Source: a bacterium (GTDB lineage: Bacteria > Bacteroidota > Ignavibacteria > Kapaibacteriales > UBA2268). Taken from it: a stretch of 64,000 bases of DNA. Of this stretch, positions 8,570 to 16,306 are shown one piece after another. The notes beneath the pieces are model-generated. The model did no database searches, was not told the origin of the DNA, and was given only the letters and a program-made list of their open reading frames with translations. The stretch spans positions 1 through 64,000 of the forward strand of contig JANJTB010000040.1 of the NCBI GenBank assembly GCA_024711295.1. The letters run 5' to 3'. Position numbers and translations under genes: made by a program. The first letter of the stretch is position 1. The number at the start of each line of letters is the position of its first letter.

Positions 8570-9658
8570 TTATCTTACAAAGAAAATATTATTGGGATTT
8601 TGGGATACTGTAAATGATCGAAGGAGTTTGTCACCATTTAAAAATACATGAATTTTGCCGTTATTTATATGATTAAGCGCATTTGCAATCCATATTGAAT
8701 TATCGAATGGTGATACTGTAAGTGAATACCAAATATCATATTTGACTGGGTTATGGATTATCATATTGCTTGATTTGTTCGTTAAATCAATAGTAGCCAC
8801 ACCCGACTGCTCGTTCATAGAGCTACCCTTGTGCATTTGACTTATAAATAACAAACTGTCCTTAGAGTTGGATAGGTTTACGGATCTTGCTCTGAGATTC
8901 CACCTGTATGTTTCCGAAAAATCATTGAGTGAATACTCTATTATCCCGCCGGGTTCGTTCTCCTTGGAGGGCAAATTGTAATAAATACCATATAGTTTGT
9001 TATTTTTATTATTTACAACTACCTCACAGCAATTTGGTCCACAACTTATTTTTTTTATCTCTTGTTTAGAAATTAAATCAATAACAGATATTGTTTCTGC
9101 AAATTCATGAGAATAGTTGAAATCTCCATAAGCAGAATTTGCTACAAACAAGTAATTATTATGCACTGCTATACCTTCGGGCTGAGGTCCGACAGGTATT
9201 TCATCAATATGCCCGTCCTTACCGATAATTAGCACAGAGCTCCTCAATAAACAACTTACACATAAATCATCTTTGAAAATATCAATACTACGTGGCATAC
9301 AATTCTCGGGGAGTATGATTTCTTTTATCTTTTTACCATCATTTACATTTACCATTCTGATAATTGATGCAGTGCTAAGCACAATATAAGCTGTATCTCC
9401 CCTGATGACTAAATCATTTGCTGTATCACCAAGTTTTTCGTTGTTGTTGGATAATTTGAAGAAATCACTTACTATAATTCCGCTTGAACTTTTTATCAGA
9501 CTAAGTGCAGAATTATCGTAGCCCTGCAAACCCTCGCACAATACCAGAATATCACCTTTTTGTGCTAATTCGGTATTAACTGGACTATTCTCTGATGGTG
9601 TTCTTACACAGGATACCAGACATAAAAAAAGTATTAGTATAGCGATGATTTTAATCAT
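8570..9658 (-). CDS. BtuG-like beta-propeller lipoprotein of the B12 uptake operon
   Basis: A 362-residue surface lipoprotein. The signal peptide ends LVSC with the lipid-bearing C17. The mature part is a YncE/DUF5074-type seven-bladed propeller, shown by repeated strands such as DTANDLVIRGDTAYIVLS, GPQPEGIAVHNNYLFVANS, and LTVSPFDNSIWIANA near the C-terminus. In Bacteroides, BtuG is such a lipoprotein: it caps BtuB and binds cobalamin at the cell surface. That role is inferred here from the fold, the operon position behind btuB and the B12 riboswitch. Its ATG overlaps the stop of the upstream gene by four bases (ATGA), a sign of translational coupling. Several cysteines (a GPNCCEV motif) are unusual for this fold. 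Confidence 0.8.
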   Translation of the reverse strand: MIKIIAILILFLCLVSCVRTPSENSPVNTELAQKGDILVLCEGLQGYDNSALSLIKSSSGIIVSDFFKLSNNNEKLGDTANDLVIRGDTAYIVLSTASIIRMVNVNDGKKIKEIILPENCMPRSIDIFKDDLCVSCLLRSSVLIIGKDGHIDEIPVGPQPEGIAVHNNYLFVANSAYGDFNYSHEFAETISVIDLISKQEIKKISCGPNCCEVVVNNKNNKLYGIYYNLPSKENEPGGIIEYSLNDFSETYRWNLRARSVNLSNSKDSLLFISQMHKGSSMNEQSGVATIDLTNKSSNMIIHNPVKYDIWYSLTVSPFDNSIWIANALNHINNGKIHVFLNGDKLLRSFTVSQNPNNIFFVR

Positions 9659-10548
9659 AATAAAAGTAATTTTTTACATACCATTTTATTTTCAATTATA
9701 AACTCCATAATCACCAATTTAGATTCTCTTACCTGAAGAAAAACAGAATTAGCATTAATCGTAAAAGGTATATTATAACCAAGTAAATCAAATATTCTAA
9801 AAGAGTTATCTGTTGGTAAAAAGTTCTCGAAACTTATTGAATTTCCGCTAACAGAAAACACCGGCAATAAACTATCATCAACTGAGCTGGACTCATCATC
9901 AAGATACAAGCCGACCACAGCATCAAGGTCGAAGCCCGAAAGTATAAATTCAGGATTATAATATTTGTGATTCTTAGGTAGCGAGCTAACGATTTTTGTA
10001 GTATCTTTTATCCTTATATATTTTATATATTCAAGACCTAAAAGTGCCAAATCAAAACCATCACCACCACTGATTTCAGGATTATATGGGTCCTTGTCGC
10101 CATAAGTGGGTGTCAGACCTGCCAAACCTTTTAATGTTGAATTATCAAATGGGAACTCAATGTAGTTAACTCCGTCTTTGCTGACTGAAACAACTGCCGG
10201 TTCGGCAAAAATACCATTATTAACAGGATTTATGAAGGCATTTTCAAATATTACAAAATCAATTCCGGGACCATTTTTTAAAACTTTACCTTCGAATTCT
10301 AATGTTATTTCGCCACCAAACCCGATTGGTTCAATTTCTATCAGTGAATTTTCGGGAATGGATTTAGATGCAATACGTGAAGGAATACCAAAAATATTTT
10401 TGGGAAAGTGTTCATTATTGAGCAGAGAATCATCAACTGCACCACGCTGATACTTCACTACTTTATTAATTGTACCTACCTCTGCTGACAAGCTTGCAAT
10501 ACTTGTTAGAATAAATATAATTATTATCATATATTTCAGGTTATTCAT
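9655..10548 (-). CDS. Exported B12-operon protein of unknown function
   Basis: A 297-residue secreted protein with a Sec signal peptide (MNNLKYMIIIIFILTSIASLSA). The body reads like the cell-surface beta-sandwich proteins often found in Bacteroidota B12 loci: GFGGEITLEFEGKVLKNGPGIDFVIFENAF, then VSKDGVNYIEFP, GGDGFDLALLG and IKYIRIKD, a jelly-roll-like layout. The last 80 residues (RIFDLLGYNIPF and following strands) look like a degenerate T9SS type A sorting tail, but the canonical YPNP motif is missing. It sits between btuB (6 bases away) and the BtuG-like gene (4-base overlap). The operon places it in corrinoid capture, and its exact role is unknown. Confidence 0.75.
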   Translation of the reverse strand: MNNLKYMIIIIFILTSIASLSAEVGTINKVVKYQRGAVDDSLLNNEHFPKNIFGIPSRIASKSIPENSLIEIEPIGFGGEITLEFEGKVLKNGPGIDFVIFENAFINPVNNGIFAEPAVVSVSKDGVNYIEFPFDNSTLKGLAGLTPTYGDKDPYNPEISGGDGFDLALLGLEYIKYIRIKDTTKIVSSLPKNHKYYNPEFILSGFDLDAVVGLYLDDESSSVDDSLLPVFSVSGNSISFENFLPTDNSFRIFDLLGYNIPFTINANSVFLQVRESKLVIMEFIIENKMVCKKLLLL

Positions 10549-10554
10549 ATTTTG

Positions 10555-12543
10555 TTACTCGATATTAAACTTGACACCAGCCCTGATAATTCTTCCGGGC
10601 ATAGGATAATTAAGAACGATAGAATAAGATTCGTCAGTGATATTATCACATGATAAAAAAACTCTGCTAGAAAAATTTTGTATATTAATATCTTTGGATA
10701 TACGAATATTAAGAGTATAATATTCAGGCAATACGGAATTTAACTCATTACTTTGCAAAGAATATCTGAATGATGCATAGCTCAAAAATCCACTGAGGTC
10801 GAAATCAAAAATAGTCGCATTCAATCCTATGTTTATCAATTCCTGAGGTACATATACCAAATAATTTCCACTGTTCAGACTATTTTCAGATACATCTTTT
10901 GCTTCCTGATAAGTGTAGTTTATCATCATAGTCATTTCATCTTTTATCAAACTTATTCTGCTGCTGAGCTCAAAACCGATATTCTTAGTAAATCCGATAT
11001 TTTGGGCAGACCATATTGCAGGACTTTTTGGAACAGCAAGAATCAGATCTCGAGTGGAAGTAATGAATCCGCACAGTTCGACTGTAAACAGATTATTATT
11101 ATATTCGATACTCGAAGTATAATTCAGAGCCTTTTCAGGTCTTAAGTCTGCAGTACCATAGTTTAGATAATACAATTCGTTGAAAGATGGTACTCTGAAA
11201 TTATATGATACATTTGTTTTTATAAGCATTGACCACTTTGTTAATCCAAGAACAATCCCAAGAAATGGTGAAACAGCAGACTCGTTGTCATTAAATATAT
11301 CGCCCCTTACATTTGTAAGTATCAATAAATCTGACGAGTTATCGAAATAATATCTATATTCAGCACTAAGGCTAAGTGCAAAATTATTTCGCTCGATTTT
11401 ATCATCCGAAACTTTTTGCAGAAAATCACCCTTTATACTTGACATGTTTTGTTCTGCTTTTATACCTAGGATGAAATCCCCCAGTTGACGTTTGGCATCA
11501 ATAAAAATGGAAAAATCAAATGAGGTAAAGAAATTATCCAATGTCTTTCCATCCAAACCAAGTGATTGTTGGTCTGTATATCTGAAATTATTGATTCTAA
11601 AATTTACTCCGTTATTGACAATAAAATCCTTAAAATTAATATCCTTTCCTTGTAAAGAAAACAGAAAGTTATTTTCTTCAAGATTAGCATCAGCTGTTTC
11701 AATAAACCCCTGAAGCAATGCTCCGGGCACACCCCGTCCGGAATGTGTAAAAATCATTGTTCCTATATATTGGGAACCGAAAACAGTCTGAGTTGCATTC
11801 AAAACTGCACTTATACTGCTAAATTTATTATTTTGCCTTACTACTTCTTTGGACTCGCCAAATTGCTCGGTAGTAATCGGGAATGTGCCATCAGTATGTT
11901 TGTACTCCAAAGCTGCAGAAATATTTATCTTACCTAAATTGTTAGAGGCAAATATTGAGAACAAATTCTCGTTGAAACTGCCATAAGCTCCCATCAAACT
12001 AACTCTGTCTTTACTGTTATTATCCAGTGATAAATTAACTACTCCCCCCATTGCACCCGAACCGTAATAACCCGAAAGCCCCGTACGAATGACTTCGATA
12101 TTATCAAGCATGGTCAATGGTATTGTGCTTAGCTCGGCGATTCCATTTTGATTTGAATTGATGCGTGCTCCATTAAGTGTTATAATTGTTTGGTTAGAGG
12201 ATGTACCACGCATAGATATGGTTTTCATACTCGATAAGCCACCATAATCTTTTATAAATATTCCTGGAATAAAATTCAAAACATCAGATATCTGTGTAAT
12301 CGAAATCTTCTCAAATTCACTTTTTGTTAGAAATGTTCCGGGTGATACATAAGTACTTGAAGCACCTTTGTATCTATCTGCATTTACCTCTACATCCGGA
12401 AAAACTTTGTAAGTGGAGTCGCTAAAATAATTATTTCCATGACTTAAAGAGAAACTCTCCAGACTCAATAAAATTACAAAAACAGGAACTGCCCTATAAA
12501 TAAGGTAGTTCCCGTTAGTTTTATGAGAAAGAGGATTATACAT
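10555..12543 (-). CDS. btuB: TonB-dependent receptor, BtuB-like cobalamin transporter
   Basis: A 662-residue outer-membrane receptor. After an N-terminal signal region there is a TonB-box-like stretch (FPDVEVNADR). The plug domain spans about residues 55-170, with LNFIPGIFIKDYGGLSSMKTISMRGTSSN-type plug sequence and VIRTGLSGYYGSGAMGGVVNL. The rest is a 22-strand barrel that ends in an aromatic-rich strand. The length matches the BtuB/CirA class. B12 as substrate is inferred from the adenosylcobalamin riboswitch upstream and the BtuG-like lipoprotein downstream. It is third from the promoter end of the block after the 804-residue protein, with 43 bases between them. No BtuCDF genes are in this window. 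Confidence 0.88.
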   Translation of the reverse strand: MYNPLSHKTNGNYLIYRAVPVFVILLSLESFSLSHGNNYFSDSTYKVFPDVEVNADRYKGASSTYVSPGTFLTKSEFEKISITQISDVLNFIPGIFIKDYGGLSSMKTISMRGTSSNQTIITLNGARINSNQNGIAELSTIPLTMLDNIEVIRTGLSGYYGSGAMGGVVNLSLDNNSKDRVSLMGAYGSFNENLFSIFASNNLGKINISAALEYKHTDGTFPITTEQFGESKEVVRQNNKFSSISAVLNATQTVFGSQYIGTMIFTHSGRGVPGALLQGFIETADANLEENNFLFSLQGKDINFKDFIVNNGVNFRINNFRYTDQQSLGLDGKTLDNFFTSFDFSIFIDAKRQLGDFILGIKAEQNMSSIKGDFLQKVSDDKIERNNFALSLSAEYRYYFDNSSDLLILTNVRGDIFNDNESAVSPFLGIVLGLTKWSMLIKTNVSYNFRVPSFNELYYLNYGTADLRPEKALNYTSSIEYNNNLFTVELCGFITSTRDLILAVPKSPAIWSAQNIGFTKNIGFELSSRISLIKDEMTMMINYTYQEAKDVSENSLNSGNYLVYVPQELINIGLNATIFDFDLSGFLSYASFRYSLQSNELNSVLPEYYTLNIRISKDINIQNFSSRVFLSCDNITDESYSIVLNYPMPGRIIRAGVKFNIE

Positions 12544-12586
12544 ATTATATGTTCAAAAAAGTCTTTTATGGTATATTAGAGCCAAA

Positions 12587-15001
12587 TTATCTAATTACAT
12601 TAAAGACTAATGATTTGATTTCAGAGCCATTTATTATTCTAAGGATATATGTACCTGATGAAATGTTAATATCTCTGAGATTAATGGTTTTGCTGATTCT
12701 ATAATCAGCATTGTAGCTAATATCGAATACTTTATCACCGTTTATTGATATAATTTCAAACTTTACATTTGGATTGGTAATATCTCTGAGTTCAGCTTCA
12801 ATATTGATAAAATCGCTTGCAGGATTTGGATAAACAGACATCATGCCTACATTTCCACGACCGAATTCCTTAATTGAGGCAAGTAATGATGAAACTATCG
12901 TAACTTTGTTGTTAATGTTTCCGTTGTTGTAAGCAGATGTAGCTGCAATCAAAACATCCGAAGGGTCCGAGTTTAGAATAACACTCTCTGCTGGTAACAG
13001 GACAGGTAAGAAATTTGAAATTCTGAAACTATATACATCCATTGAGTTATTTATGATAAATGGTCTAAGGTCTCCAAAATCTGTACCTGCCATTATCACA
13101 TCGGGGTGCTGAGGAATCGGATTTTTGAATGCCATAATACTTAGTGGACCCCTGCCATAGTTTGTTCCTGTTTTGAGGACAGTCTTTTCATTACTTTCTG
13201 CATCAATAACGGTCACATCATCGCTTGTATTAGATGCCGAAATCAACAAATTGCCGATATTTGCTAATGCAAATGATCCATCACTTACGGGAGAAACGTT
13301 ATTTAGCGAAAAGTCCTGCATGTGCAGAATAGGACCATACATAATAAATGGTTGAGTGCCATTTTCTTTACCGGTTAGTATTGCCAGACTAATCTCGGAG
13401 TCGCCTGTTTCTTTTTTGGTCAAGGTATAATACTTAAGGTCTAAAACGTGGTCGCCGGCATAAACCTTTTGCAACACAGCCCCCGACTTGAGGTTGATTA
13501 CTACAATTGAGTCCGGAGTTTCTTCGTGTCTTACAGCTGCCATAAGATGAGTGCCTGCCATATCGAGAGCTACGGCGTCAAATTCAGCTACAGCATCGTC
13601 AATAAGTTCGTAAGTTTCTGCATCATAAGCTTTTATATATCCTGCCGCAGGTAGATATAGAATTTTTGTATCACTGTTATAAGCAGGTTTGAACGGATAT
13701 TTCAAATCTCCAAAACTCAGTTCAGCTCTTTTCTGAACCTGTAATTGATTATTATTAATTTCAGCAGTCCACCATGATGGCAACTCTTCACCATTGTCAT
13801 AATTACCGTTACCGTTGATGTCATTTCCACGACAGAAAATATGCAGCTTTTTGGAACTGCTTTCGAAGAGCAAACCTACGGGGGCAGAACCTACCTCGAA
13901 CTGTTTCAAAAATTCGGGCAAGCTGATATCCTGTATTTCCCATAATTGAATTAAGTTTGTTGAGCCGTAGTATGTATCATAAGGAGCTGTAGTGACAAAA
14001 CTTGACTCATACCATTCACTGATTCCTTCTAATTTGTAGGCATCACCCTGGTCGTTGAGAACGTCTAAAAGCATTCCTGTAAATGCATCGTGCATCATCA
14101 CACTACCCTGATATGTCGAGGTTAGCAGTTTGTCACCTATGATAAGCGATTCACGAGGTCCGTCCCAACCACTTGTTCCGTTGTACCAGACTTCTGTATT
14201 TCCTGACTCGATATCGCAGACAATTACATTATAACCCATATTATCAGTTACAAATAATTTGCCGCTGTGATAAAACACATGATTAACAGCACCGCCAACT
14301 TCGAAGTTTTTGGTGGGAATAAACTTGTTGCTTTGATTCAGATATCCAATGGATAGGTTTGATTTTCCCTTGCCGAATTCTCCCTGAGTAAGGACAGCAA
14401 TACTAGTATTAGCTATTTCAGGGTAAAAAATTGACTGAATAGGATTAGGAGCTGTTTCGCCTGATTCTGTTAAAGTACTGTTTGTCAAATCATAAATATG
14501 AATTTTACCGGTAACGTCAAGACCGTCAACAGTAGTAATAAGCAGCTTATTATCATGATAATCAATCGCCGAGGCATCAATCTGAGCAAAATTATCATTT
14601 GATATTGTTTCACCATCCAGGTCGAGAACAATTATTTTCCCTTCGAGTGGTAACCACAATGATTGTGATTCATCATCTATTGCCGGACGAAACGGACGAT
14701 AATTAAGGTACTCATCAAATTCCATTACCATGCGTGCTTCTTCATCCGGATGCTCCAGCACCCACCATGATGATTTTACATCACCATCGTCGTATTTGTC
14801 GTTATAGTTATTATCAATACCCGCACAAAAGATGTGCAATTTAGGGTATCCATTTTCACCTGTTTTCCCTTTAATAGCCTTCATCGGGCTGGGACCTACT
14901 TTGTAGGTATTAGTAATGTCGAATGTATAGTTTTGAGCAGAAAGCTTATTGGCTGCAGTTATTAGCAATGCTAAAGCTAAAAATCTTATCAAATTGTACA
15001 T
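12587..15001 (-). CDS. T9SS-targeted tandem beta-propeller surface protein, B12 operon
   Basis: An 804-residue secreted protein, first gene under the cobalamin riboswitch. It has a Sec signal peptide (about residues 1-22) and ends with a T9SS type A sorting domain (YPNPASDFINIE from about residue 735, finishing in SGTYILRII and SLVFNVIR). Between them lies an internal duplication. KLHIFC at residues 54-59 recurs at 385-390, each followed by Asn/Asp/Gly-rich turns, a YD-x-G motif and a WW pair, then WLPLEG or YLPAAG, KIIVLDLD or YIKAYDAE, and a propeller-like repeat series. Two units of about 330 residues are therefore present. The Asp/Asn loops look calcium-binding. A role as a surface corrinoid binder is inferred from its operon. 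The start is ATG at 15001 (GGGG upstream). Confidence 0.85.
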   Translation of the reverse strand: MYNLIRFLALALLITAANKLSAQNYTFDITNTYKVGPSPMKAIKGKTGENGYPKLHIFCAGIDNNYNDKYDDGDVKSSWWVLEHPDEEARMVMEFDEYLNYRPFRPAIDDESQSLWLPLEGKIIVLDLDGETISNDNFAQIDASAIDYHDNKLLITTVDGLDVTGKIHIYDLTNSTLTESGETAPNPIQSIFYPEIANTSIAVLTQGEFGKGKSNLSIGYLNQSNKFIPTKNFEVGGAVNHVFYHSGKLFVTDNMGYNVIVCDIESGNTEVWYNGTSGWDGPRESLIIGDKLLTSTYQGSVMMHDAFTGMLLDVLNDQGDAYKLEGISEWYESSFVTTAPYDTYYGSTNLIQLWEIQDISLPEFLKQFEVGSAPVGLLFESSSKKLHIFCRGNDINGNGNYDNGEELPSWWTAEINNNQLQVQKRAELSFGDLKYPFKPAYNSDTKILYLPAAGYIKAYDAETYELIDDAVAEFDAVALDMAGTHLMAAVRHEETPDSIVVINLKSGAVLQKVYAGDHVLDLKYYTLTKKETGDSEISLAILTGKENGTQPFIMYGPILHMQDFSLNNVSPVSDGSFALANIGNLLISASNTSDDVTVIDAESNEKTVLKTGTNYGRGPLSIMAFKNPIPQHPDVIMAGTDFGDLRPFIINNSMDVYSFRISNFLPVLLPAESVILNSDPSDVLIAATSAYNNGNINNKVTIVSSLLASIKEFGRGNVGMMSVYPNPASDFINIEAELRDITNPNVKFEIISINGDKVFDISYNADYRISKTINLRDINISSGTYILRIINGSEIKSLVFNVIR

Positions 15002-15071
15002 AATAAATCCCCATAATTATTTTATTTTGAATAATAAACGAGATGAGAATTTATGCTATAAGATATGCATG

Positions 15072-15099
15072 CCTCCTGATAAAAATCAGGTTTTTTTTT
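15072..15099 (+). terminator. Terminator-like hairpin in the B12 leader (plus-strand sense)
   Basis: The stem CCTGAT / ATCAGG is followed by nine T on the plus strand. No plus-strand gene precedes it. On the minus strand the same hairpin follows the riboswitch and its 3' arm runs into AGGAGG, so it may be part of the expression platform or may block antisense transcription. Confidence 0.45.
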
Positions 15100-15139
15100 G
15101 CGTTCCCATCGCGTTTGTACGTCGCAAACTTCCAATGAG

Positions 15140-15323
15140 TGCTCCCCGGCAGATATTCTGACTCTACTTTCAAACCTTGCACCCCACCTTCCCATAAAAT
15201 TAATACAGTGGCTGTCTTCGACGACAAGGGATGCTCGTACGGTATCACAGCGGCGCAACCGTGCAGGATTTTCACCTGCTTCCCTAAATATCAAAAAAAC
15301 TTTAATATTTATTCCGGCGAACA
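15140..15323 (-). ncRNA. Adenosylcobalamin (B12) riboswitch
   Basis: The minus strand shows the conserved core in order: GGGAAGCAGGTGAAAATCC, CTGCACGGTTGCGCCGCTGTG, the B12-box-like GCCACTG, GGGAAGG and CAGAATATCTGCC. A P1 stem closes it: TGTTCGCCGG (15314-15323) pairs with CCGGGGAGCA (15140-15149) with one mismatch. It sits between a matching promoter and the operon at 15001-8570, which should be switched off when cobalamin is plentiful. The start codon is about 140 bases further down, and no classical minus-strand terminator is visible, so control may act on translation or by another fold. Confidence 0.95.
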
Positions 15324-15333
15324 TTTCAGAGTA

Positions 15334-15364
15334 CAAAAATAGTTCTTTTGTCTTTATAATCAAA
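15334..15364 (-). promoter_or_regulatory. Promoter of the B12 operon
   Basis: The minus strand reads TTTG (complement of 15361-15364), 19 bases, then TATTTTTG (15334-15341), a perfect Bacteroidota TTTG/TAnnTTTG promoter. Transcription would start a few bases before the riboswitch P1 stem at 15323. Confidence 0.75.
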
Positions 15365-15482
15365 CTTTTTTACAATATTATTTTTTGAAATTAGTTTTTT
15401 CGATTTGTCATTTCAAGCAACCCGGAATCATCCTAATTTGCTTAATGAGTACTTTTAAAAATCTTAATCGGGAGTATAGTGA

Positions 15483-15896
15483 ATGAACAGCAAAATAACT
15501 GTAAGTGCAATTATTAACAACAACATAGATAAAGTTTGGGAATGCTATGTCAATCCTGCTCATATATGCAACTGGAACTTTGCATCTGATGACTGGCAGT
15601 GCCCACATGTCGAGAATGACCTGAAAGCAGGCGGCAAGTATGTGGCGAGAATGGAGGCAAAAGACGGCAGTTTCGGGTTTGATTTCGAAGCTGTGTATGA
15701 TGAAATTATCTCAAATAAAATGATTGCCTATACTATTGCTGACGGACGTAAGGCAGAGGTGATTTTTGAGAGTGTAGATGGTGGCACCTTAGTTACAATC
15801 AACTTCGATGCCGAAAATCAAAATTCTCGGGAGTTGCAACAAGAAGGTTGGCAGGCAATTCTAAACAACTTCAAGAAATATTCCGAATCCAGATAA
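15483..15896 (+). CDS. SRPBCC (AHSA1-like) domain protein
   Basis: A 137-residue cytoplasmic START-like protein that fills the whole AHSA1/CalC fold. The opening is ITVSAIINNNIDKVWECYVNPAHICNWNF; the middle strands are GGKYVARMEAKDG and FDFEAVYDEI; it ends in a long helix (LQQEGWQAILNNFKKY). Such proteins bind hydrophobic ligands in a deep cavity, and this sequence gives no specific substrate. GGGAG precedes the ATG at 15483. It is a monocistronic gene transcribed away from the B12 promoter region. Confidence 0.88.
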   Translation: MNSKITVSAIINNNIDKVWECYVNPAHICNWNFASDDWQCPHVENDLKAGGKYVARMEAKDGSFGFDFEAVYDEIISNKMIAYTIADGRKAEVIFESVDGGTLVTINFDAENQNSRELQQEGWQAILNNFKKYSESR

Positions 15897-15901
15897 TCCA
15901 T

Positions 15902-15934
15902 CACCCCCTACTTTTTGTATAATTGTAGGGGGTG
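15902..15934. terminator. Perfect 10-bp GC-rich hairpin between convergent genes
   Basis: CACCCCCTAC (15902-15911) and GTAGGGGGTG (15925-15934) pair perfectly across a 13-base loop. It comes right after the SRPBCC stop. There is no T-tract after it on either strand, so termination is likely but not certain. Confidence 0.5.
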
Positions 15935-16012
15935 GTAGAATTAGTTGTAAAAATCCAATATTTTCAAATTAATCACCCTAAAATTTTGCAAAAAAATCTG
16001 TAGGATAAATTT

Positions 16013-16056
16013 ACTAAAAAAAACTGGTAAGCACCTATCATCAGCTGATAAGTGCT
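16013..16056 (-). terminator. Terminator overlapping the end of the 84-residue gene
   Basis: On the minus strand AGCACTTATCA pairs imperfectly with TGATAGGTGCT and is followed by a run of eight T. The stop codon of the small gene (16041-16043) lies within the hairpin. Confidence 0.75.
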
Positions 16057-16295
16057 TTACCTAAATCTGTAATTCTGATATCACCGGAAATATAAATATT
16101 TCTTGCTTCATCAAATTTAGCTTTAAATTCAATCAAGTTCATCGTTCTGAGAGTCATTAAGTGTTTTTCGATATCCATTTCGTCAATTTTCAACTTTGCT
16201 AAATCCATTTGCAAGTTATATTTATCAAGTCCGAGGTACCCTTTCGAATTCAGAAGACTTAGAATTTCGATATAAGGTCCGCAAGTATGATTCAA
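16041..16295 (-). CDS. Small winged-helix-like hypothetical protein
   Basis: An 84-residue protein of alternating short helices ending in a beta-hairpin (IYISGDIRITDLGKALI), typical of small winged-helix DNA-binding or assembly domains. I recognise no specific family. Only TTG at 16295 starts this frame. A better-placed ATG at 16302 (sequence GAGGTAATG) is one base out of frame and would give a 25-residue peptide; removing one A from the AAAA just after it would join ATG to this frame. It follows the subtilisin gene by 11 bases and ends in a terminator, so it is the last gene of that operon. Confidence 0.55.
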   Translation of the reverse strand: MNHTCGPYIEILSLLNSKGYLGLDKYNLQMDLAKLKIDEMDIEKHLMTLRTMNLIEFKAKFDEARNIYISGDIRITDLGKALIS

Positions 16296-16306
16296 TTTTC
16301 ATTACC

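Noticed and set aside
15072-15077. AGGAGG as ribosome binding site of the 804-residue protein
   Set aside because: It is about 70 bases from the ATG at 15001, and the nearer ATG gives only a four-codon peptide. An in-frame stop at 15017-15019 blocks extension.
15022-15363. Open frames on both strands across the B12 leader
   Set aside because: They coincide with the riboswitch and its promoter and show no protein family; the RNA fold explains the conservation.
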